Below are positions 4,733-10,716 of a stretch of 10,716 bases of DNA, in pieces. The number at the start of each line of letters is the position of its first letter. Within the stretch, counting starts at the first letter, position 1. A model generated the notes under the pieces. The model worked only from the letters and a program-made list of their open reading frames with translations. It ran no database searches and had not been told where the DNA came from. The DNA comes from Bacteroidota bacterium. GTDB lineage: Bacteria; Bacteroidota; Bacteroidia; Flavobacteriales; Flavobacteriaceae. The position numbers were made by a program, and so were the translations under genes. The stretch covers positions 1 through 10,716 of the forward strand of contig JAEWLD010000008.1 of the NCBI GenBank assembly GCA_023393485.1. The letters are read 5' to 3'.

Positions 4733-7540
4733 ATGAAAAAACTAATTTTCAGTGCTTTATTTGTAATTCAGGCTGTTGTGGCGGTAGCCCAGACCGGACT
4801 GACCGGAAAGGTTGTCGACTCTAAAACGCAAAAGCCGTTACAAAATGTTGTTGTTACTATCCAAAACACCAATTTCACTCAACTGACTGACCAACTTGGC
4901 AGGTTTACTTTTGAAGGTTTGGACGCCGGCGCAAAGCTCGTTCAAGTTAAAAGCACAGGTTACCAGGATCAACTCTTGCCGGTTTCCATTACTGATGGCG
5001 CCGTGACCGACCTCGGAACTGTCGCGCTTGAGGTAGACCTTACGAGTGAGCAGGAAATCAGCCTGATCACCATTACAGAAAACGACCTTGGCGATGATAA
5101 CTCAGGTTCAGAAAGCACCTCAGGACTTTTGCAGGCCTCGCGCGATGCGTTCCAACAATCGGCGGCCTTTAACTGGGGCCAGGCGCGTTTCCGCGTTCGT
5201 GGACTCGACAACGAATACGGAACGACGATGATCAACGGCGTGACCATGAACAAAATTTACGACGGCAGGCCGCAATGGAGCAACTGGGGCGGTTTGAACG
5301 ATGCCACGCGTAACCAGGAATTCACGATGGGTTCTGCACCGTCAGATTATACTTTCGGCGGTATTCTCGGTACTCAGGAAATCAATACCCGCGCTTCGAT
5401 TTACAGGCCGGGCACGAGAATCTCATTCTCAGGAACCAATACAAATTATTCTTGGCGGTCAATGGCCACGCACGCTTCTGGAATTTCTCAAAACGGCTGG
5501 TCGTTTGTTGTTTCAGGCGGACGTCGTTGGGCAAAAGAAGGATATTTTGAAGGCACTGATTATAGCGCGAACTCTCTTTTCGGAAGCGTTGAAAAACGTT
5601 TCAACGATCACCACTCACTCGGGTTGGTCGGTATTTATGCCCAAAACAGCCGTGGCAAAAATTCGCCTAACACGGACGAGGTAACCCGTTTGGCAGGTGA
5701 AAAATACAACTCTTACTGGGGTTGGGACAACGGCCAGAAAAGAAATTCACGTGATAAAAACGTCGAAGAGCCAATCGTGATGCTTACACACTATTGGAAA
5801 ATTACCGACAAAACCAACTTGAACACGACTTTGGCTTACCAGTCAGGCCGTATCGGCAACAGCCGTTTGGACTATCCGGATGCAGATAATCCTGATCCGA
5901 CTTATTACAGGAACTTGCCGAGCTTCTATTCGTCAATGTACGATGAAGTCTCGCCAGGCCAATTCACCTACATCGGCGATACACAAGCAAATATCGACGC
6001 TGCCGCGGCGGTTGATTTCGTAAACGGCAAAAGGCAAATTGACTGGCAGTTCATGAAAGACGCCAACTTTGATACCCCGGGCGGACGCAGCGTCTACATT
6101 CTTTATGAAGACCGCACCGACGACAAAACGATTACCGCAAACTCTGTTTTCAACACCCAGTTGTCTGACAACATCGTGATGAATGCCGGCGCGACTTACC
6201 GCAAACTCAAGTCGCACAACTTCCAGAACCTGCTCGATCTTTTGGGCGGCAACTATTTTGAAGACACTGACAGTTTCTACACCGGCAGCGCAGCACAATC
6301 TGATTTGAATCACCCTGACAGAATTGTTGGCGAAGGTGATACTTTCGGTTACAACTACAACCTTTTGGCAGATGTTGTTGACGCGTTTACACAATTCAAG
6401 TTCACTTACAAAACAATCGATTTCTATCTTGCAGAGTCGTTCTCGCGTTCGATCTACCAACGTGAAGGCTTGTATCGCAACGGCCTTTATCCGACGAATT
6501 CATACGGGAAAAGCGCCAAATACACTTTTGAAAACTTCGGTTTCAAAGGCGGCATGACCTGGAAAATCACCGGCCAGCACTTGCTCAGCCTCAACGCGCT
6601 TCATATGACAAAGGCGCCGTCACTTCGGAATACTTTCCCGAATGCCCGTTTGAACGATCTGGTCGCCAACAATCTTGACAGCGAAAACATTTCAAGCGCT
6701 GATCTTAGCTATGTATTCCGCGGCCCTAAATTTAAGGCACGTTTGACCGGATTCATCTCGCAGGTTGAAAATGCGATGGAAACATCTTTCTTCTTCGGCG
6801 AAGGCATTTTTGAAGGCGAAGATGCAGATGCATTCGTTGCAGAAACCGTAACCGACATCACCAAAAGAAATGTTGGTGTTGAATTGGGCATGGAATACCA
6901 GGTCACTTCGACGATCAAAATTACAGCCGCAGGAAACTACGGCCGTTACATCTATGCCAACAACCCGAATGTATCAATCAACAACGACGCTTTGACATTG
7001 CTCGAAGGTCCGTCCAGCAATACACAAGTTGATTTTGGCAAAGCGTATTTGAAAAATTACCGCATTGCCGGAACACCGCAGACCGCAGCATCGCTCGGAA
7101 TTGAATATCGCGATCCGCATTTCTGGTGGGTTGGCGTGAACGGAAACTTCCTGGCAGACAACTATCTCGACGTTTCAGCGTTGCTGAGAACCGATAATTT
7201 CTTCCAGGATCCGAACGATGCTGGAATCAGTTTCTCTGATATTGATCCGGATACGGCCGAACGCGTACTTGAGCAGAAAAAACTCGACGACTTCTTCCTG
7301 ATGAATTTGACAGGTGGAAAATCATGGAGGTTCGGGAAAACGACGCTTGGACTGTTTGCATCAGTAAACAACGTTCTGGGCGAGGTTTACAAAACAGGCG
7401 GGTTCGAACAATCGCGCAACGCCAACTATCGCGAATTGAGCCTTGATATGCTCAACCCTGGCGGCGTGCCTGCTTTCGGACCGAAATATTTTTACGGTTA
7501 CGGCAGGACATATTTCGTGAACCTGTATGTCCAATTCTAA
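4733..7540 (+). CDS. TonB-dependent outer-membrane receptor with carboxypeptidase-regulatory domain
   Basis: This is a 935-residue outer-membrane transporter that takes up a bound substrate using TonB/ExbBD energy. I start it at the ATG at 4733, where the signal peptide begins (MKKLIFSALF, cleavage near AVA-Q20); the upstream in-frame ATG at 4676 overlaps the promoter box. Residues 22-105 are a carboxypeptidase-regulatory-like beta domain (TGKVVDSKTQKPLQNVVV, GRFTFEGL), common in Bacteroidota receptors. Residues 128-222 are the plug (RFRVRGLDNEYGTTMINGV). The rest is a beta-barrel rich in alternating aromatic strands, ending in VNLYVQF with the C-terminal Phe expected for barrel assembly. I see no clear TonB box. 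No SusD follows; instead two lipoproteins do, the first 11 nt downstream, so this is not a classical SusCD pair. Substrate is unknown; the divergent EEP enzyme hints at a phosphorylated or nucleic-acid-derived compound. Confidence 0.95.
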   Translation: MKKLIFSALFVIQAVVAVAQTGLTGKVVDSKTQKPLQNVVVTIQNTNFTQLTDQLGRFTFEGLDAGAKLVQVKSTGYQDQLLPVSITDGAVTDLGTVALEVDLTSEQEISLITITENDLGDDNSGSESTSGLLQASRDAFQQSAAFNWGQARFRVRGLDNEYGTTMINGVTMNKIYDGRPQWSNWGGLNDATRNQEFTMGSAPSDYTFGGILGTQEINTRASIYRPGTRISFSGTNTNYSWRSMATHASGISQNGWSFVVSGGRRWAKEGYFEGTDYSANSLFGSVEKRFNDHHSLGLVGIYAQNSRGKNSPNTDEVTRLAGEKYNSYWGWDNGQKRNSRDKNVEEPIVMLTHYWKITDKTNLNTTLAYQSGRIGNSRLDYPDADNPDPTYYRNLPSFYSSMYDEVSPGQFTYIGDTQANIDAAAAVDFVNGKRQIDWQFMKDANFDTPGGRSVYILYEDRTDDKTITANSVFNTQLSDNIVMNAGATYRKLKSHNFQNLLDLLGGNYFEDTDSFYTGSAAQSDLNHPDRIVGEGDTFGYNYNLLADVVDAFTQFKFTYKTIDFYLAESFSRSIYQREGLYRNGLYPTNSYGKSAKYTFENFGFKGGMTWKITGQHLLSLNALHMTKAPSLRNTFPNARLNDLVANNLDSENISSADLSYVFRGPKFKARLTGFISQVENAMETSFFFGEGIFEGEDADAFVAETVTDITKRNVGVELGMEYQVTSTIKITAAGNYGRYIYANNPNVSINNDALTLLEGPSSNTQVDFGKAYLKNYRIAGTPQTAASLGIEYRDPHFWWVGVNGNFLADNYLDVSALLRTDNFFQDPNDAGISFSDIDPDTAERVLEQKKLDDFFLMNLTGGKSWRFGKTTLGLFASVNNVLGEVYKTGGFEQSRNANYRELSLDMLNPGGVPAFGPKYFYGYGRTYFVNLYVQF

Positions 7541-7551
7541 TCTAAACAACT

Positions 7552-8163
7552 ATGAAAAATTTTAAATATTTCCTCTTCGCAATCCTGACCGCAGCTGTAT
7601 TTACTGCTTGCGATGACGATACCGATTTGCCGCCATACGGACCAGTGCTTTTGGCTGAAGATTTTAATGACGGCGCCGACAATATTCCTTTGGTTGTTGA
7701 TGGTTGGACAAATTACGCATCGGAAGGCTCGGCCATTTGGAAACACCAGGTTTTCAGTGGCGACGGTTATGCTGAATTCACATCGTTCAACTCAGGCGAC
7801 GCGGTGAACGTCGCTTGGCTTATCTCTAAAAAAGTGACGATCGCCGCCGGTGATGTCGCTTATCTTCGTTTCCAGACTTCGCAATCATTCCTTACTGATC
7901 CCGCCAACAACAAATTGGAAGTATTCGTATCAAAAGATTTCGATGGAACCAATGTTGAAGCCGCTACCTGGACTGAATTGACGCCTCAGGCATTGCCTAC
8001 GCCAGCCAACGATTTCTACGAATATGTAGATTCAGGCGAAATGAGCCTTGCCGGTTTTGACGGCGACGTTTACATCGCTTTGCGCGCTACCGGATCTGGA
8101 ACCAACACCGCATTGGACGGATCTTACCAAGTAGACCGTTTCAGGATATACCAAAAACAATAA
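7552..8163 (+). CDS. Choice-of-anchor-J domain lipoprotein
   Basis: This encodes a 203-residue lipoprotein. The signal peptide MKNFKYFLFAILTAAVFTAC ends in a lipobox with Cys20, followed by DDDTD, an acidic run that fits the surface-export signal of flavobacterial lipoproteins. Residues 32-200 form a jelly-roll-like choice-of-anchor-J (cleaved-adhesin type) domain: AEDFND near the start, AWLISKKVTI, LEVFVSKDFDG, AATWTELTP and YQVDRFRIY at the end. Such domains usually bind substrates or other surfaces, and no enzyme motif is visible. The gene starts 11 nt after the receptor stop and ends 20 nt before the next gene, so the three are very likely one mRNA. The domain is paralogous to the C-terminal half of the next protein, with the same motif order. 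The likely role is an outer-surface partner of the receptor, which is inference. Confidence 0.85.
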   Translation: MKNFKYFLFAILTAAVFTACDDDTDLPPYGPVLLAEDFNDGADNIPLVVDGWTNYASEGSAIWKHQVFSGDGYAEFTSFNSGDAVNVAWLISKKVTIAAGDVAYLRFQTSQSFLTDPANNKLEVFVSKDFDGTNVEAATWTELTPQALPTPANDFYEYVDSGEMSLAGFDGDVYIALRATGSGTNTALDGSYQVDRFRIYQKQ

Positions 8164-8183
8164 AAATTGCTTAAATTCAAGAT

Positions 8184-9512
8184 ATGAAACTACAGTTTAT
8201 AAAATCATTTGCGGTTCTTGCGCTGATTGCAGGTTTTGCATCGGGTTGCGCCAACGACGACCATTACCCGGCTGAAGAGTCGGCATGTGTCGATCCGGGA
8301 CTGACTGCCAATAAAAGTGTTGCCGACCTCGTTGCGGAGGCCAACGGCACCCCTACGCTTTATCAATCAACGACCACTGATATCATTGAAGGTTACGTTA
8401 CTTCAAGCGACGAAAGAGGCCAGTTTTTCAAGACCGTTTCTCTCCAGACAATGCCGACCGATGGCTCAGATCCAATCGGTTTCAGCGTCGCCATTGACGA
8501 TACCAACCTTTACACTAAGAACTTGTATCCGGGACGCAAAGTTTTCATCAAACTCAACGGTCTGTATTTCGCAATTGTTGACGGATCGCTTAAAATTGGC
8601 GGCTTGTTCGAAGGTGAAGTCGGAAGGATTTCACAGTTCACTTACAATGAAAACGTTATTCCGTCTTGCGACGAAGTCAGCGAAGATGCGCTCGTAACGA
8701 CGATGACCATCGCAGAAGCGAAAACCAATGCGGCGCTTAACCGCCTGATTGAAATTGAAGATGTTCAGTTCCTCGAAAGCGAAGTAGGCGAACCTTACTA
8801 CTCTGAAGATCTGGATTTGGGCGGCGCCACCAATCGCACAGTCGTTGACCTTTATGGTGCCGACATGATTTTCAGGGTAAGCAGCTTTGCAAGTTTTTCA
8901 GGTGATTTGATTACGCCAAACAGCGGCAAAGTTCGCGGGGTGATGACAAAATTCAGCTCTGATTTCCAATTCCTGCCGCGCACCAAGACTGACATCATGC
9001 TCGATCAGGAACGAATGGGTCCATTGACACCGCTCTACGAAGAAACTTTTACAACAAATTTCCCGAACTGGACAAAGGTAAGTGTGACAGGCGGTCAGCA
9101 GTGGACGCTTGACACAGCCAATCACGGCAATCCTGGCAACTGTGCAAGAATGTCTGGCTTCTCAGGCAGTGCGCAGACCAATGAAGACTGGTTGATTTCA
9201 CCTGCTTATGACCTGTCCGCATTGTCTAATGCTATTTTGGCATACGATACGGCTACCGACTTTACCGGAAATGCATTGCAAGTATATATTTCTACTGACT
9301 ATATCGGAAGCGGTTCTCCGGCTGCTGCAACATGGACGCCGGTTGGCGGCACATTGGCGGCGACTGACAGCAACTATAGCTGGACAAGTTCAGGCCCGGT
9401 CAATATTTCAGCTTATGTTGGATTGACAGTATATGTCGCATTTAAATACACTTCCACAACATCGGCTGCAGCCACTTGGGAAGTCGACAATGTGAAAATC
9501 ATCGGAAACTAA
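8184..9512 (+). CDS. DUF5689 plus choice-of-anchor-J lipoprotein
   Basis: This encodes a 442-residue surface lipoprotein. The signal peptide ends in the lipobox ASGC with Cys22, followed by ANDDH. Residues 45-275 match the DUF5689 type. A first OB-fold-like unit (65-145) contains DIIEGYVTSSDERGQFFKT and GRKVFIKLNGLY; a second similar unit (187-272) contains LIEIEDVQF, GKVRGVMTKF and FLPRTKTDI. Residues 284-440 are a choice-of-anchor-J domain (EETFTTNFPNW, DWLISPAYDL, LQVYISTDY, TWEVDNVKI) paralogous to the protein just upstream. OB-like folds often bind oligonucleotides or oligosaccharides, so a ligand-binding role beside the receptor is plausible but not shown. No catalytic signature is visible. 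It is the last gene of the receptor operon and is followed by a strong terminator 19 nt downstream. Confidence 0.88.
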   Translation: MKLQFIKSFAVLALIAGFASGCANDDHYPAEESACVDPGLTANKSVADLVAEANGTPTLYQSTTTDIIEGYVTSSDERGQFFKTVSLQTMPTDGSDPIGFSVAIDDTNLYTKNLYPGRKVFIKLNGLYFAIVDGSLKIGGLFEGEVGRISQFTYNENVIPSCDEVSEDALVTTMTIAEAKTNAALNRLIEIEDVQFLESEVGEPYYSEDLDLGGATNRTVVDLYGADMIFRVSSFASFSGDLITPNSGKVRGVMTKFSSDFQFLPRTKTDIMLDQERMGPLTPLYEETFTTNFPNWTKVSVTGGQQWTLDTANHGNPGNCARMSGFSGSAQTNEDWLISPAYDLSALSNAILAYDTATDFTGNALQVYISTDYIGSGSPAAATWTPVGGTLAATDSNYSWTSSGPVNISAYVGLTVYVAFKYTSTTSAAATWEVDNVKIIGN

Positions 9513-9531
9513 TTCCTTTTAAAATCCAATG

Positions 9532-9557
9532 AAAGCCGTCGATTGACGGCTTTTTTT
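9532..9557 (+). terminator. Strong intrinsic terminator of the receptor operon
   Basis: AAAGCCGTC (9532-9540), the loop GATT and GACGGCTTT (9545-9553) form a perfect 9-bp stem, followed by T to 9557. It ends the three-gene operon. The next start codon is only 13 nt beyond it, so the hydrolase either uses a promoter overlapping this region or depends on read-through. Confidence 0.9.
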
Positions 9558-9570
9558 ATTCTTTTAACTG

Positions 9571-10374
9571 ATGGACATTTCCTTTCATAAATTAATCGAA
9601 GTAAACGGCCAGAAACTGTATATAGAATACGAGAATATCTATCCTGATCGGCCTACAATTGTATTTCTACATGACAGCCTTGGCTGCGTCGCGCTTTGGC
9701 GGGAATTTCCGAAACAACTTGCGAAAATGACGCGATGCAACGTTTTGGTTTACGACCGGCTCGGCTACGGCAAGTCGGCGCCAATGCCAAGTTTTGTAAG
9801 GCCCGTAAATTACATGGAAGCAGAAGCTGATACAGTGACTGAGCTGCTTAATGTCTTGCGAATCGATTCCGCGATTTTGTTCGGCCACAGCGACGGCGGC
9901 ACAATTTCCCTTCTCGCCGCCAATAAATGCCCTACAAAAGTCAAAGCCGTCATTTGCGAAGCTGCGCACGTCTTTGTTGAAGATATTACGTTAAAAGGCA
10001 TTTATGATGCAATGGATGCTTATCAAACTACTGATCTGGGGTTGCGTCTGGAAAAATACCATGGTCGTAAAGTCGAAACGCTTTTTAAGGCTTGGACCGA
10101 AACATGGACGCGCGCAGATTTCCGAAGTTGGAACATTCTGACTCTCCTGCCAAATGTAACTTGCCCGCTGTTGTTTATTCAAGGCGATGCCGATGAATTT
10201 GGCACATTAAATCAAGTCGAAAAAACAATAACGCAGGTGTCGGGCATCGCCCAAAAATTCATAATTCCAAATGTTGGGCACACACCGCATAAAGAAGTTC
10301 CTGAAGCGGTTCTGGAGAAAGCCGCTGAATTCATTCAAACGCAATTAAACACTTTAAATAAAAAACCGGAATAG
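9571..10374 (+). CDS. Alpha/beta-fold hydrolase
   Basis: This is a 267-residue cytosolic alpha/beta-hydrolase with no signal peptide. The core reads as expected: oxyanion-hole motif FLHDSLG (32-38), VYDRLGYGKS (60-69), nucleophile elbow GHSDGG with Ser107, an acid in IQGDADEF (Asp206 or Asp208), and the catalytic His237 in NVGHTPH. A helical cap lies about at residues 132-195. The full triad is present and the length is normal for esterase, lactonase or C-C hydrolase members of this superfamily, which sequence alone cannot separate. ATG 9571 is the first start after the terminator, and the protein begins directly with the N-terminal strand (VNGQKLYIEY). No TAnnTTTG box is seen in the short gap. 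Joint function with the upstream operon is uncertain. Confidence 0.88.
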   Translation: MDISFHKLIEVNGQKLYIEYENIYPDRPTIVFLHDSLGCVALWREFPKQLAKMTRCNVLVYDRLGYGKSAPMPSFVRPVNYMEAEADTVTELLNVLRIDSAILFGHSDGGTISLLAANKCPTKVKAVICEAAHVFVEDITLKGIYDAMDAYQTTDLGLRLEKYHGRKVETLFKAWTETWTRADFRSWNILTLLPNVTCPLLFIQGDADEFGTLNQVEKTITQVSGIAQKFIIPNVGHTPHKEVPEAVLEKAAEFIQTQLNTLNKKPE

Positions 10375-10377
10375 ATT

Positions 10378-10427
10378 CGGCGTAGTCGAAGCTTCACAAA
10401 CCAATACGTTTCGCCGGGTGTACGCCG
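10378..10427 (+). other. Long-range hairpin directly after the hydrolase stop
   Basis: CGGCGTA (10378-10384) pairs with TACGCCG (10421-10427), leaving a 36-nt loop that contains the 8-bp palindrome GAAGCTTC (10388-10395). It starts 4 nt after the TAG. No T-run follows, so it is not a standard terminator. It may stabilise the mRNA 3' end or be part of the adjacent repeat. Confidence 0.35.
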
Positions 10428-10443
10428 GAATCAATTGGGTTTT

Positions 10444-10561
10444 GGGCGTGTCGGCGTTATCATGCGCCTGTCTGAACCAAACATTTCCCAACGCCGCCGC
10501 GCTGTCCGCTCTATCTTTTGCTCGTGGCCTCGCAAAAGGATGCCGCTTCCATCGCTCACGC
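10444..10561 (+). repeat. Structured intergenic repeat, copy 2 (long form)
   Basis: This is the second, diverged copy of the element at 2729-2807. P1 is GCGTG (10446-10450) with CACGC (10557-10561). P2 has CGGCGTT (10452-10458) with AACGCCG (10490-10496) and a 31-nt loop, in place of the 9-nt hairpin of copy 1. The box CCGCGCTGTCCGCT (10497-10510) follows P2 directly. P3 at 10513-10541 runs from ATCTTTTGC to GCAAAAGGAT. The box CCGCTTCCATCGCT (10543-10556) then leads into P1. It begins about 70 nt after the hydrolase stop, in sense orientation. With the hairpin at 10378-10427 and the terminator at 10596-10624 it fills most of the 267-nt gap before the OmpA gene; I see no coding potential there. 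Confidence 0.7.
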
Positions 10562-10595
10562 GAATGCTATTTTTCCGAAACTTCTATCCAAAATA

Positions 10596-10624
10596 AAAAA
10601 ACCCGGAATCTCTCCCGGGTTTTT
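10596..10624 (-). terminator. Intrinsic terminator of the OmpA-family gene
   Basis: ACCCGG (10601-10606) and CCGGGT (10615-10620) pair around an 8-nt loop, extended by A and T runs (10596-10600 with 10621-10624). On the minus strand it lies 17 nt after the OmpA-family stop and ends in T. Symmetric flanks suggest it may also end plus-strand transcripts from the hydrolase. Confidence 0.8.
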
Positions 10625-10641
10625 CAGTTATTGCCTGTGTG

Positions 10642-10716
10642 TCATTCCTGCTGTTCGGCACCCTTTACGATGATGAACTCCGAGCGGCGGTTCTGTGCGT
10701 GCTGCTCCTCGGTGCA
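10642..10716 (-). CDS. OmpA-family protein, C-terminal 24 residues only
   Basis: The minus-strand frame entering at the window edge ends in EEQHAQNRRSEFIIVKG plus a few residues and a TGA at 10642-10644. NRRSEF is the usual end of OmpA-like peptidoglycan-binding domains, where the Asn-Arg-Arg segment closes the fold that anchors the outer membrane to the cell wall. Only the tail is visible, so the size, the N-terminal domains and the gliding or surface role often seen for flavobacterial OmpA proteins cannot be judged. A terminator follows directly. Confidence 0.85.
   Translation of the reverse strand, partial: CTEEQHAQNRRSEFIIVKGAEQQE

Noticed and set aside
5933..6460. Open frame of 175 codons on the minus strand
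   Set aside because: It is antisense to the receptor barrel; the valine/cysteine-rich translation has no recognisable domain or signal.
7552..9512. A SusD-like partner for the receptor
   Set aside because: Neither lipoprotein shows the TPR-helical SusD fold; both are beta-rich with anchor-J and OB-like motifs.

Overview
The window looks like a chromosomal segment of a Bacteroidota bacterium, most likely Flavobacteriaceae and close to Flavobacterium. This rests on lipoproteins with acidic residues just after the lipobox cysteine, a TonB-dependent receptor with an N-terminal carboxypeptidase-regulatory domain, DUF5689 and choice-of-anchor-J proteins, TAnnTTTG-type -7 boxes, few Shine-Dalgarno sequences, and short intergenic repeats of a kind I associate with this group. 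I see no phage genes, IS element, tRNA, rRNA or CRISPR array. The assignment is from protein character only.

Layout. (1) 1-587, plus strand: C-terminal part of a PPP-type metallophosphatase whose frame is broken by a stop at 9-11. (2) 588-944, minus: a small lipoprotein abutting it tail to tail. (3) 1013-2566, minus: an ALDH7-family aldehyde dehydrogenase (aminoadipate-semialdehyde / piperideine-6-carboxylate type). (4) 2815-3339, minus: 3-hydroxyanthranilate 3,4-dioxygenase. (5) 3482-4597, minus: an exported endonuclease/exonuclease/phosphatase (EEP) enzyme. (6) 4733-9512, plus: an apparent three-gene operon of TonB-dependent receptor, choice-of-anchor-J lipoprotein and DUF5689 plus anchor-J lipoprotein, closed by a strong terminator. 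(7) 9571-10374, plus: an alpha/beta hydrolase. (8) 10642-10716, minus: the extreme C-terminus of an OmpA-family protein.

How the genes may work together. The two catabolic enzymes (3 and 4) belong to amino-acid breakdown (lysine or tryptophan/kynurenine). The exported EEP enzyme is divergent from the receptor operon. Together they could form a surface module that cleaves a phosphodiester or nucleic-acid-like substrate, binds the products on two surface lipoproteins and imports them through the receptor. That is inference from context; no gene fixes the substrate.

The most interesting non-coding signal is a pair of diverged structured repeats, 2729-2807 (minus) and 10444-10561 (plus). Each lies downstream of a stop codon in the sense direction. 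They share conserved boxes and a three-helix layout in which one helix covaries and another differs completely in sequence and length while keeping its exact place. A second signal is a near-perfect 23-bp inverted repeat around the terminator between the EEP and dioxygenase genes.
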